Source: Methylococcus capsulatus str. Texas = ATCC 19069
Lineage (GTDB): Bacteria > Pseudomonadota > Gammaproteobacteria > Methylococcales > Methylococcaceae
Direction: 5' to 3'
Assembly (NCBI RefSeq): GCF_000424685.1
Contig: NZ_AUKJ01000006.1
Span: 1 to 64,000 of the forward strand
Length of the DNA: 64,000 nucleotides
Every line of letters starts with the position of its first letter. The first letter of the stretch is position 1. This document shows, piece by piece, positions 54,508-64,000 of the stretch. Both the position numbers and the translations under genes were made by a program. Below the pieces are notes generated by a model. The model searched no databases. It worked only from the letters and a program-made list of their open reading frames with translations, and was not told the origin of the DNA.

Positions 54508-54788
54508 ACTGCCGGCCGGGCTGCGGCGCCTGCTGCATCGCCATCTCCATTTCCAGTCCGATACCGGGTATGCCCCGAGGCAAGCCTGCGGGGGTTCCCT
54601 GCGTCCAACTCCGCGACGACATGGAATGCGCCATCTTCGGAAGACCGGAACGCCCGGCCTGCTGTTCCGGCCTTCGGCCTTCCGACGAAATGTGTGGCGG
54701 AGACCGCTCACACGCGATGACCTGGCTGGCCCGACTCGAACAGGCCACCCTGCCGGCGGCGGAGAACACGCCCCACCGGCCGCCCTGA
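54504..54788 (+). CDS. YkgJ-family cysteine-cluster protein
   Basis: 94 residues from a GTG that overlaps the HIT stop (GTGA). The N-terminus [16 protein letters not shown] has the Cys cluster of the UPF0153/YkgJ family, thought to bind zinc or an iron-sulfur centre. Further Cys residues at GVPCVQL, ECAIFG and PACCSGL complete the pattern. The biochemical role of the family is not settled. Confidence 0.88.
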   Translation: MNCRPGCGACCIAISISSPIPGMPRGKPAGVPCVQLRDDMECAIFGRPERPACCSGLRPSDEMCGGDRSHAMTWLARLEQATLPAAENTPHRPP

Positions 54789-54849
54789 GCAGCATCTCCG
54801 CAGATGAGCTACCATACCCCCTGGAAGTTCCCCGGCCAGGGAGCCAAGC

Positions 54850-55731
54850 ATGAAAACGAGGCCGTTCGGCCCGGCTATACGTCAAGGCGCGGTATCACTC
54901 CTGTTGACCTGGGTGGAGCTGGCCTCATCCTCGGGCGTCTGGGCCGGTGCATGGGAAGGCTATGGCCGCAGCGTCCCCCGACCGCGCTATGAACAGGATG
55001 AGGGAGCCGACCCGAATCACCGATTCGGTGTGCGGGAAGCCTTCACACCCTACCGCGACCCGGACAGGAGCGAGGCGGAGTCATTGCCCGATCCCCTGCG
55101 TGATCCAGCCTTTGCCAGCTACCGGCTGATCGTCATCGTCAACAAAACCGACAGCGCGTTCTGGGGCAAAGGCCAGACCCTGCGGGTCTACCGGCGGGGA
55201 GAAGGGCTCCTCTATTACTGGCTGATATCCACGGGGCTTCCCGGATTCGAAACGCCCTCCGGCTATTTCATCCCCCAGGGCTTCTCCTCCCGGCACTGGT
55301 CCGGCCCCTACGATGCGCCGATGCTCTGGTCGGTCTTCTTCAACGGCGGTGTTTCCCTGCATTCCTCGCTGGACCGTGATGCGCTCTACAAGCTGGGGCG
55401 GGCGGCCGACTCGCACGGCTGCGTCCACATCGAGGACCACCGGGCGGAGGAGCTTTATCACCTGATCGGCCAAAGCGGATACGGCCTGATCGACCAGATC
55501 GGGCGTCATACCGGGCGTCCCGTGCGAGCGGGAAAAGCCCCGAAGAAAATCAGTGGCTACCGGACGCTCATCATCGTCGCACCGACGGCGCACTATTCAC
55601 AGGCCGGCGAAACTTCCGATTCCAGCCAGCCCGGGGAGCCCGCAGAACCCGCCGGCGCCGTGCAGGCGCCGCCCGAAACCGACACGCGGGACACGCCCGA
55701 GCCGCCGGCAAACTATCTCGACCTCTTCTGA
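54850..55731 (+). CDS. L,D-transpeptidase (YkuD domain)
   Basis: 293 residues with an N-terminal hydrophobic export signal. The YkuD catalytic motif SHGCVHIEDHRAEEL has the nucleophile Cys191, and VSLHSSLDR supplies the upstream His. Such periplasmic enzymes make 3-3 peptidoglycan crosslinks or attach lipoproteins. The last 50 residues are Pro/Ala/Glu-rich. It lies 61 bases behind the YkgJ gene and converges on secF. Confidence 0.9.
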   Translation: MKTRPFGPAIRQGAVSLLLTWVELASSSGVWAGAWEGYGRSVPRPRYEQDEGADPNHRFGVREAFTPYRDPDRSEAESLPDPLRDPAFASYRLIVIVNKTDSAFWGKGQTLRVYRRGEGLLYYWLISTGLPGFETPSGYFIPQGFSSRHWSGPYDAPMLWSVFFNGGVSLHSSLDRDALYKLGRAADSHGCVHIEDHRAEELYHLIGQSGYGLIDQIGRHTGRPVRAGKAPKKISGYRTLIIVAPTAHYSQAGETSDSSQPGEPAEPAGAVQAPPETDTRDTPEPPANYLDLF

Positions 55732-55738
55732 CGCATGA

Positions 55739-55759
55739 GAGGCCGCGCAAGGCGGCCTC
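55739..55759. terminator. Hairpin between convergent L,D-transpeptidase and secF
   Basis: An 8-bp stem GAGGCCGC/GCGGCCTC with a five-base loop lies in the 51-base gap of two convergent genes. No T-run follows on either strand, so it may only pause or protect transcript ends. Confidence 0.5.
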
Positions 55760-55782
55760 CGGGGAGCGGAACCGCTGCCGAC

Positions 55783-56712
55783 TCAGGGCCGGTTATCGAC
55801 CAGCCCTTCCTTCTCGGGCAGCAGCAGATCGGCCCGGCTTACGCCCAGCGCCAGCACGACGGGGCAGGCGACCAGCACCGAGGAATAGATGCCGAACACG
55901 ATGCCGATGGTCAGCGCCAGGGCGAAGTTGTGCAGGGCGTCACCGCCGAAGAAGAACATCGCCAGCACCATCAGCTGCGTCATGGAATGGGTGATTATGG
56001 TGCGGGACATGGTGGCGGTGATGGCGTTGTCGATGACGTCCGTCACCGCCGCCTTGCGCATCTTGCGGAAGTTCTCACGCACCCGGTCGAACACCACCAC
56101 GGACTCGTTCACCGAGTAGCCCAGGATGGCGAGCACGCCGGCGAGCACGCTGAGCGTGAACTCCCACTCGAAGAAGGCGAACATCCCCAGGATGATGACG
56201 ATGTCGTGCATGTTGGCGATCATCGCCGCGACGGCGAACCGCCAGGCGAACCGCATCGCCAGATAGGCCATGATGCCGGCGGCCACGAGCATGAGCGCCA
56301 GTCCACCGCTTTCATACATTTCCTTGCCGACCTGCGGCCCGACGAACTCGACGCGCTTGAGTTCGGCCGTCCCGTCCTGGGCCTTGAGCGCCGAGAAGAT
56401 CTGGTCGCTCTGCCTGGCGCCGGTATCCTCTCGCAGCGGGAGGCGAATCAGGACGTCGCGGGAAGTGCCGAAATTCTGCACGGCGGCTTCGGCGATCCGT
56501 TGCTCCTCCAACGTCTTGCGTATCGCTTCGAGGTCGGCGGGCTGGGCATAACGGACCTCCATCAGGATGCCGCCGGTGAAGTCGATGCCCAGATTGAGGC
56601 CCTTGAACCCCAAAGCCAGGATGGCGAGGATGAAGGTCACCAGGGAGATGGTCGTCGTGAGCCTCCCGTAACGCATGAACGGGATGTCACGCTTGATCTT
56701 GAAGAATTCCAT
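55783..56712 (-). CDS. secF: Protein translocase subunit SecF
   Basis: 309 residues from the ATG at 56712; upstream codons of the same frame overlap secD and are not used. Six membrane helices and a periplasmic loop, with GLNLGIDFTGGILMEVRY at the first helix and ILGYSVNESVVVFDRVRENF in the fourth to fifth. It helps drive protein export with the proton gradient together with SecD. It lies 11 bases behind secD. Confidence 0.97.
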   Translation of the reverse strand: MEFFKIKRDIPFMRYGRLTTTISLVTFILAILALGFKGLNLGIDFTGGILMEVRYAQPADLEAIRKTLEEQRIAEAAVQNFGTSRDVLIRLPLREDTGARQSDQIFSALKAQDGTAELKRVEFVGPQVGKEMYESGGLALMLVAAGIMAYLAMRFAWRFAVAAMIANMHDIVIILGMFAFFEWEFTLSVLAGVLAILGYSVNESVVVFDRVRENFRKMRKAAVTDVIDNAITATMSRTIITHSMTQLMVLAMFFFGGDALHNFALALTIGIVFGIYSSVLVACPVVLALGVSRADLLLPEKEGLVDNRP

Positions 56713-56723
56713 GGCTGCTATCC

Positions 56724-58574
56724 TCAGACTGCGATCTTGACCAGCTTGCGCTGCCGGCCATAGGTGAAGTTGACCAGCGCCCTGGACACCAGGACGGCGC
56801 TGAACATGGAGGTCAGGATGCCGATGCACAACACCAGCGCGAAGCCCCGTACGGGGCCTGCCCCAAGCAGGAACAGGGCCACGCCGGCGACGAAGGTCGT
56901 GACGTTGGAGTCCAGAATCGTAGCGAATGCGCGTTCATAGCCTGCATGGATGGCGGCATGGGGTGTACTGCCCGCCCGCAGTTCCTCGCGGATGCGTTCG
57001 TTGATGAGTACGTTGGCGTCGATGGCCATACCCACGGTCAGAGCGATACCCGCCAAACCCGGCAGCGTCAGGGTCGCTTGCAGCAGCGACAGCACGGCAA
57101 CCAGCAGGAGGACATTCGCCGCCAGCGCCAGGATGGAGAACAGGCCGAACATCCGGTAATAGAGGATCATGAACACCGCGATGGCGATGAAGCCGTAGCC
57201 GTTGGACTTGACGCCGCGGTCGATGTTTTCCTTGCCCATGCTGGGGCCGACGGTGCGCTCCTCGACGATGTCCACCGGTGCCGCCAGCGCCCCCGCCCGC
57301 AGCAGGAGAGCCAGGTTCCGCGCCTCCTCGGTGCTGTCCAGGCCGGTGATCTGGAAACGTTTGCTGAAACGGTCGCGGATGGTGGCGATGTTGATGACTT
57401 CCTCGACCTTTTTCTTGGTCGTCACCTTCTGGCCATTGATCTCCTTGGTCTCGGACTTGTTCTCGATGTAGACCACCGCCATGGCTCGGCCGACGTTTTC
57501 GCGGGTGGTGTCGCCCATCTTCTTGGCGCCCACGCTGTTGAGCGTGACGTAGACCGCCGGCTGGCCACTCTGCTGGTCGATGCCGGAAGCCGCGTCGACG
57601 ACCTGGTCGCCGGTGACGATGATCTTGCGCTCCAACAGAACCGGACGGTTCTGACGGTCGCGGTAGAGATGCGAGCCCAACGGCGCTTTCTCCCCCTCGG
57701 CCGGCACCGGGTGTTCGTTGTCGACGAGCCGGAACTCCAGAGTCGCGGTGGCGCCGAGGATTTCCTTGGCCCGCGCGGTATCCTGGACGCCGGGCAACTG
57801 GACGACGATGCGATCCTCGCCCTGCTGCTGGATCACGGGTTCGGCCACACCGAGCTCGTTGACACGGTTGCGCAGCGTCGTCGTGTTCTGGGCTACGGCG
57901 AAGCGCTTGATCTCGCGCCGTTCGACTTCGGACAAGCGTCCTTCGAGCAGGTTTTCGCCTTCCTTGACGTCGATCTGTAACCCGCGCAGTTCGCGCTTCA
58001 GCAGCACCTGCGCCTGCGACAGGGCATTGGGATCCGGCAGCCGGACCTGGATCACGCCGTTCTGTTTTTCCACCGACTGGTAACGAATCTTGTTTTCGCG
58101 CAGCAGGCTGCGGGCGTCTTCCGCGTAACGGTCTTCCGCCTGCTTGATGGCAGCATCCATGTCGACCTGAAGCAGGAAATGCACACCGCCCCGCAAGTCC
58201 AGTCCCAGATACATGGGCTTGGCACCGAACGCGCGCAGCCAGGAAGGCGTCGACGGCGCCAGATTCAAGGCCACCGTGTAGGCATCCCCCAGCTTCTCGT
58301 TCAGAACGTCGGACGCCTTGAGCTGCGAATCGGTATCACTGAACCGGATCAGCATGCGCTTGTCAGCCATCTCCACGGCCTTCGCCTTGAGACCGGCCGC
58401 ATCCAGCAGCCCCTGCACCTGGACCTTGAGGCTGTCATCGACCTTCGCCGCACGAACCGCCGACAATTGAACGGATGGGTCTTCACCGAAGAAATTGGGC
58501 AGCGCGTAAATGATCCCGAGGATCAACACGGCTGCGACCATCAGGTTTTTCCATAAGGGAAAACGGTTTCGCAT
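56724..58574 (-). CDS. secD: Protein translocase subunit SecD
   Basis: 616 residues. An N-terminal helix is followed by a large periplasmic domain (YLGLDLRGGVHFLLQVDMDA, EPVIQQQGEDRIVVQLPGVQ) and five C-terminal helices with GIALTVGMAIDANVLINERI. It partners SecF and the adjacent YajC. It lies 63 bases behind yajC. Confidence 0.98.
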   Translation of the reverse strand: MRNRFPLWKNLMVAAVLILGIIYALPNFFGEDPSVQLSAVRAAKVDDSLKVQVQGLLDAAGLKAKAVEMADKRMLIRFSDTDSQLKASDVLNEKLGDAYTVALNLAPSTPSWLRAFGAKPMYLGLDLRGGVHFLLQVDMDAAIKQAEDRYAEDARSLLRENKIRYQSVEKQNGVIQVRLPDPNALSQAQVLLKRELRGLQIDVKEGENLLEGRLSEVERREIKRFAVAQNTTTLRNRVNELGVAEPVIQQQGEDRIVVQLPGVQDTARAKEILGATATLEFRLVDNEHPVPAEGEKAPLGSHLYRDRQNRPVLLERKIIVTGDQVVDAASGIDQQSGQPAVYVTLNSVGAKKMGDTTRENVGRAMAVVYIENKSETKEINGQKVTTKKKVEEVINIATIRDRFSKRFQITGLDSTEEARNLALLLRAGALAAPVDIVEERTVGPSMGKENIDRGVKSNGYGFIAIAVFMILYYRMFGLFSILALAANVLLLVAVLSLLQATLTLPGLAGIALTVGMAIDANVLINERIREELRAGSTPHAAIHAGYERAFATILDSNVTTFVAGVALFLLGAGPVRGFALVLCIGILTSMFSAVLVSRALVNFTYGRQRKLVKIAV

Positions 58575-58637
58575 GCTCGGAACCTATTTGGAAACGGGAG
58601 TATCCGGCGGCTCGGCAAAGCCGCCGGAGAGGCGGGT

Positions 58638-58988
58638 TTACTTGGATTCGGGTTTGCGCTTGGCCGCTTTGTAAGTGCCCTTGGGCATGAGCGAGGCCAC
58701 GGCGCTGCGCTGTACGCAGATCTGGACGTTTTCGGCCACTTCCAGCGTGACGAAATTGTCGTCGACCTCCACCACCCGGCCCAGAACCCCCCCCGTCGTG
58801 ACCACTTCAACCCCCTTGACGAGCGACTGCAGCAGCTTCTTGTGCTCCCTCTGGCGGCGGTTCTGCGGCAGCACGAACAGCAGGAAGAACACGGCAAGAA
58901 CGGCCATGGGCAGAATCAAACCCGCGGCCCCGGGTTCCTGCGCCGCTGGAGCGGCCTCCGCCAAGGCGTCGGCAATAAAGAAACTCAT
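58638..58988 (-). CDS. yajC: Preprotein translocase accessory subunit YajC
   Basis: 116 residues from the ATG at 58988, with GAGG seven bases upstream; a TTG two codons earlier is less likely. One membrane helix (LILPMAVLAVFFLLFVLP) is followed by the conserved QNRRQREHKKLLQSLVKGVE and VVTTGGVLGRVVEVDDNFVT. It sits 45 bases behind tgt in the standard tgt-yajC-secD-secF order. Confidence 0.97.
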   Translation of the reverse strand: MSFFIADALAEAAPAAQEPGAAGLILPMAVLAVFFLLFVLPQNRRQREHKKLLQSLVKGVEVVTTGGVLGRVVEVDDNFVTLEVAENVQICVQRSAVASLMPKGTYKAAKRKPESK

Positions 58989-59033
58989 GGTCAACCTCTA
59001 GTTCTTATTCGGCGAATTCAAAGTCGCGCATTA

Positions 59034-60305
<1,272 letters not shown>

Positions 60306-60324
60306 TGGCTGTTCAGGAAGGACG

Positions 60325-60678
60325 TCATTGCGCAGGCTGCGCCGGCACATCGGATCCACTCTTGGCGGGCTCCGGGGCCACCGCAGGCATGTCCGGTTGT
60401 GACTGCTGGACAGCAGGAACGTCCATGATATCGAGCCGCTTATTATCCACATGACCGGACAGATAAGCAAGAGTCAGGCTCGTGCCGAAGAACAGGGTGG
60501 CCAGAATGGCCGTGGTCCGCGACAGAAAGGACGCCGCGCCCCGCGCGCCGAACAGGCTGCCGGACGAACCGCCGCCGAAGCCCGCGCCGGCATCCGCTCC
60601 GCGCCCCTGCTGCAGCAGCACCAGTCCGACGATGCTCAAGGCGAGCAAAACATGAAAGACAGTCAACGCTTGAATCAT
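60325..60678 (-). CDS. secG: Protein-export membrane protein SecG
   Basis: 117 residues. Two membrane helices ([20 protein letters not shown] and [20 protein letters not shown]) flank a Gly/Ser-rich loop ([20 protein letters not shown]), the SecG pattern, with a Pro/Ala tail. It is a component of the SecYEG channel. The start is nine bases behind tpiA. Confidence 0.97.
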   Translation of the reverse strand: MIQALTVFHVLLALSIVGLVLLQQGRGADAGAGFGGGSSGSLFGARGAASFLSRTTAILATLFFGTSLTLAYLSGHVDNKRLDIMDVPAVQQSQPDMPAVAPEPAKSGSDVPAQPAQ

Positions 60679-60687
60679 AAAAAGCCC

Positions 60688-61440
60688 CTAAACTGAAACT
60701 GAATGACAGATCGACAGAAACGCCCGCGCATCGAGCGAGGCACCGCCGATCAGGCCGCCATCGATGTCGGGCATCGCAAACAATTCAGCGGAATTCTCCG
60801 GCTTCACGCTTCCGCCATAGATAATCTGCACCGCCTGAGCCACTTCCGGATTCCACCGGGCGATCAAACTCCGGATGTGATAGTGCACCTCCTGGGCCTG
60901 GCCGGTGGTCGCGCTGCGCCCGGTCCCGACGGCCCAAACCGGCTCGTAAGCGATCACCGCATGCTCCAGGGACTGGACGCCGGCGAATTCGAACACGGTG
61001 TCGATCTGCGCCCCGATCACCGCAAGGGTCCTGCCCTGCTCCCTCTGCTCCAGCGTTTCGCCGACGCAGAGGATCGGTTTGAGATGTCCCTGGATCGCCT
61101 GTTCGTAGCGGGACGCCACGAGTTCGTTCGACTCGCCATAGAGCAGACGCCGTTCCGAGTGCCCGACGATGGCCAGCTCACAGCCGAACTCGCGCAGCAT
61201 GCCGGCTGAAATCTCGCCGGTGAACGCGCCGGAGTTGTGGTCCGCGACGTTCTGCGCACCCAGCATCACCTTGGTGCCCTTCAGTATCTCGGATGCCTGG
61301 GGGATGTAAACGAACGGCACGCACACCCCGACTTCTGCCTTACAGTCTCCGATGCCGGCCAGGATGTCGTTCAGCAGGCGAGCCACGCTCGCGCTCCTGC
61401 CGTTCATCTTCCAGTTTCCAACCACCAGAGGACGACGCAT
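60688..61440 (-). CDS. tpiA: Triosephosphate isomerase
   Basis: 250 residues, the normal size. It interconverts dihydroxyacetone phosphate and glyceraldehyde 3-phosphate. VVGNWKMNG (Lys), AIVGHSERR (His) and VIAYEPVWAVGTG (catalytic Glu) are present, as is the phosphate-binding IIYGGSVKPENS. The tpiA-secG-tRNA-Leu order is conserved in gammaproteobacteria. Confidence 0.98.
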   Translation of the reverse strand: MRRPLVVGNWKMNGRSASVARLLNDILAGIGDCKAEVGVCVPFVYIPQASEILKGTKVMLGAQNVADHNSGAFTGEISAGMLREFGCELAIVGHSERRLLYGESNELVASRYEQAIQGHLKPILCVGETLEQREQGRTLAVIGAQIDTVFEFAGVQSLEHAVIAYEPVWAVGTGRSATTGQAQEVHYHIRSLIARWNPEVAQAVQIIYGGSVKPENSAELFAMPDIDGGLIGGASLDARAFLSICHSVSV

Positions 61441-61518
61441 CGATCCGGACTCCTCGGAAAAATCGATCGATTATACCTTCGCTCAAGACCTTTTCAATGC
61501 CGGTCCAACCCATGTCAA

Positions 61519-64000
61519 TTATCCGACCCACCGCCTGGCGTTGCGGAACATTCGCATCCACGGACCGTATTCGCCCCAATCCCTGGGCCGCCAGGAATTC
61601 TGCACGGTACGGAAACAGCGCTCCGGGTGCGGCATCATGATGGTGAAACGCCCGTCCGGCGTGGTCAGACCGGTGATGCCACGAGGCGAACCGTTGGGAT
61701 TGAAGGGATAGGCTTCGGTAATCCGGTCATAGTTGTCGACGAAGGCGACCGCCACGAGCTGTCCCCCATTACCGGTTCCGGGGCGGTATTCGACCCGACC
61801 CTCGCCGTGCGAGACCACGACCGGCAGCCGCGATCCCGTCATGCCATCGAAGAAGATCGACCGGGACGGCTGGATTTCCACCATGGCGACCCGCGCCTCG
61901 TACTGTTCGGAACGGTTGCGCACGAAGCGCGGCCAATTCTCGGCCCCCGGGATCAGTTCGTGCAATTGCGAAAGCATCTGACAGCCGTTACACACCCCGA
62001 GTCCGAAGGTGTCCTCCCGCCGGAAAAAGGCCACGAATTCATCGCGCAACCGGGCGTTGTAAAGGATCGACTTGGCCCAACCGCCGCCCGCGCCGAGTAC
62101 GTCACCGTAAGAAAATCCGCCGCAGGCCGCCAGTCCCCGGAAGTCTGCTAGACCGATGCGGCCTTCCGCCAGATCGCTCATGTGCACGTCGACGCAAGCG
62201 AAACCCGCCGCGTCGAACGCCGCCGCCATCTCCATGTGACCGTTGACACCCTGTTCGCGCAGTATGGCCATCCGGGGCCGCGACAGATTGAGATAGGGAG
62301 CCGCAACATCGGTGTTCGGATCGAAACTCAGTTTGGCATGCAAACCCGGGTCGCCGTCGTCGAACAGGGATTCGAACTGCTGCCGGGCGCAATCCGGATT
62401 GTCCCGCAATGCCTGCATACGGTAGCTGGTCTCGGACCATATCCCTTGCAGTTCGGCACGGCTGGCGCCGAATATCGGCATGCCCCCATGGTGCACCACG
62501 ATCCTGCTGTCGGAACGCGGTGCTCCGACCACCCGGCTGCAGGCACCCAGGCCGGCATCCTCGAGCCTCACCATCACCGCGGGCAGGTCGTCGCTGGCCA
62601 CCTGGATGACCGCGCCCAGCTCTTCGGCGAATGCCGCCGCCACCGGATCACCCAGGTGATCGAGGTGCAGATCGATGCCAGTCCTCGCGGCGAAGGCCAT
62701 TTCCACCGCCGTGACGAACAGACCGCCGTCGGAGCGGTCGTGATAAGCGAGGATCAAGCCATCGCTGCTGAGCGACTGCACTGCCCCGAAGAACGCCCGG
62801 AACAAGGCCGGATCGTCGAGGTCCGGGCAGGTCTCCCCCATCTGGCCGTACACTTGGGCCAGGGCCGAGCCGCCGAGACGGTTGCGGCCCTGGCCGAGAT
62901 CGATCAGGACCAGCACCGAAGCGCCGCCATCGAGCCGCAGTTCCGGCGTCAATGTCCGCCGCACGTCGGTCACCGGCGCGAATGCCGAAACGATCAGTGA
63001 CAGCGGCGAAATCATGGCCATCTCCTTGCCGCTCTCGCGCCACACGGTACGCATCGACAGCGAATCCTTTCCGACCGGTATGGCGACACCCAGCGCCGGA
63101 CACAGCTCCAGACTTACCGCGCGCACGGTATCGAACAGGCGGGCGTCTTCGCCGGGTGCGCCGGCCGCAGCCATCCAGTTCGCCGACAGCTTGACGTCGC
63201 CCAGCGAGGCAATCGGGGCCGCCAGAATGTTGGTCAACGCCTCTCCCACCGCCATGCGCCCGGATGCCGGCGCGTCGATCACGGCGATGGGTGAGCGTTC
63301 GCCCAGGGCCATGGCCTCACCGGTGACGGCGCGGAAACCCGATACCGTCACTGCCACGTCCGCCACCGGCACCTGCCACGGGCCGACCAGCTGATCCCGC
63401 GCCACCAATCCGCCCACGGAGCGGTCGCCGATGTGGATCAGGAAACTCTTGTCGGCCACCGCCGGCAGACTCAGTACCCGCTTGACGGCGTCGCGCCAGT
63501 CGAAGCCGGCGAAATCCAGCGGCTTGGTCGCAGCCGGAAGCCGGGCGACGTCGCGCAGCATCCGGGGAGGTTTGCCGAACAGCAGGGACATCGGGATCGC
63601 CACCGGATGGTTGGCGAACCGGAGGTCGTTGACCACCAGGTCTTCGTCCGCCGTCGCGTGGCCGATCACCGCGAACGGACAGCGCTCGCGTTCGCACAGC
63701 GCCTGGAAGCGTTCCAGCCGCTCCGGTCGCAGCGCGAGCACGTAGCGCTCCTGGGACTCGTTGCACCAGAGCTGCATCGGCGAGAGGCCCGGCTCCGCGC
63801 TCGGAATGTCGCGCAGCTCGAAACGCCCGCCCCGCCCGCTGTCGTGGATGAGTTCCGGCACGGCATTGGACAGTCCCCCGGCACCGACGTCGTGGATCGA
63901 CAGAATCGGGTTGTCCTCGCCAAGGGCGACGCAATGATCGATGACTTCCTGGCAGCGCCGCTCCATCTCCGGATTGTCGCGCTGCACCGAGGCGAAATCG
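61519..64000 (-). CDS. purL: Phosphoribosylformylglycinamidine synthase, 3' part (runs off the window)
   Basis: About 827 C-terminal residues; the frame is still open at the right edge (reading [16 protein letters not shown]), so the start lies beyond. This is the single-chain large form. The visible part has the second half of the synthetase ([40 protein letters not shown]) and the C-terminal glutamine amidotransferase with nucleophile Cys in [12 protein letters not shown] and His/Glu in MPHPERCFR. It performs the fourth step of purine synthesis. Confidence 0.97.
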   Translation of the reverse strand, partial: DFASVQRDNPEMERRCQEVIDHCVALGEDNPILSIHDVGAGGLSNAVPELIHDSGRGGRFELRDIPSAEPGLSPMQLWCNESQERYVLALRPERLERFQALCERERCPFAVIGHATADEDLVVNDLRFANHPVAIPMSLLFGKPPRMLRDVARLPAATKPLDFAGFDWRDAVKRVLSLPAVADKSFLIHIGDRSVGGLVARDQLVGPWQVPVADVAVTVSGFRAVTGEAMALGERSPIAVIDAPASGRMAVGEALTNILAAPIASLGDVKLSANWMAAAGAPGEDARLFDTVRAVSLELCPALGVAIPVGKDSLSMRTVWRESGKEMAMISPLSLIVSAFAPVTDVRRTLTPELRLDGGASVLVLIDLGQGRNRLGGSALAQVYGQMGETCPDLDDPALFRAFFGAVQSLSSDGLILAYHDRSDGGLFVTAVEMAFAARTGIDLHLDHLGDPVAAAFAEELGAVIQVASDDLPAVMVRLEDAGLGACSRVVGAPRSDSRIVVHHGGMPIFGASRAELQGIWSETSYRMQALRDNPDCARQQFESLFDDGDPGLHAKLSFDPNTDVAAPYLNLSRPRMAILREQGVNGHMEMAAAFDAAGFACVDVHMSDLAEGRIGLADFRGLAACGGFSYGDVLGAGGGWAKSILYNARLRDEFVAFFRREDTFGLGVCNGCQMLSQLHELIPGAENWPRFVRNRSEQYEARVAMVEIQPSRSIFFDGMTGSRLPVVVSHGEGRVEYRPGTGNGGQLVAVAFVDNYDRITEAYPFNPNGSPRGITGLTTPDGRFTIMMPHPERCFRTVQNSWRPRDWGEYGPWMRMFRNARRWVG

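Overview
The window is GC-rich gammaproteobacterial chromosome. It most likely comes from Methylococcus capsulatus or a very close methanotroph: the 131-residue bacteriohemerythrin at 17257-17652 carries all seven di-iron ligands at the positions I know for M. capsulatus hemerythrin (H22, H58, E62, H77, H81, H117, D122). The rest agrees with that lineage: recCBD, thrS-infC-rpmI-rplT-pheS-pheT-ihfA, tgt-yajC-secD-secF and a CIRCE-controlled groESL operon.

The left 11 kb looks accessory. A complete ISAs1-family element (1-1180, with imperfect terminal inverted repeats) carries a transposase that is frameshifted at a run of seven A and has lost a catalytic Asp. Its right end lies inside the 5' end of a large gene (1152-5942) that encodes a sacsin-like GHKL ATPase with a C-terminal DUF3883 nuclease-like domain. 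That gene overlaps a second one (5923-7647) for a NERD-nuclease/UvrD-type helicase. The pair is the best candidate here for a little-described, probably anti-phage, system. Behind it lie degenerate IS30 and IS256 transposase remnants, then a TetR regulator / small VOC-like protein / FAD-monooxygenase cassette driven by a near-consensus promoter. The accessory block ends at the 3' side of a tRNA-Ser gene, the usual place for an island boundary, but no integrase is visible.

From 11.5 to 26.4 kb come dnaQ, rnhA, an amino-acid permease, a DUF2272 lipoprotein and a secreted protein with a possible papain-like triad. Next is the hemerythrin gene behind a perfect FNR-type box, then a DUF4239 membrane protein. 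A six-gene minus-strand run follows (GT2 glycosyltransferase, DUF3131, lytic-transglycosylase-like lipoprotein, YihY, rlmL, acyP). From 26.5 to 36.5 kb lie groESL, a P1B-type copper ATPase, a pyrimidine-dimer-glycosylase-like protein, an MFS transporter, aroC, prmB and argC.

From 36.1 to 43.2 kb is the translation operon ihfA-pheT-pheS-rplT-rpmI-infC-thrS (all minus strand), with infC apparently starting at ATC, followed by tRNA-Val. recD, recB and recC occupy 43.6-52.4 kb with 4-base overlaps. A 0.6-kb scar with an IS3 orfA remnant separates them from queA, a HIT protein, a YkgJ-like protein and an L,D-transpeptidase. The right end holds secF-secD-yajC-tgt, tRNA-Leu, secG, tpiA and the 3' part of purL, which runs off the window.
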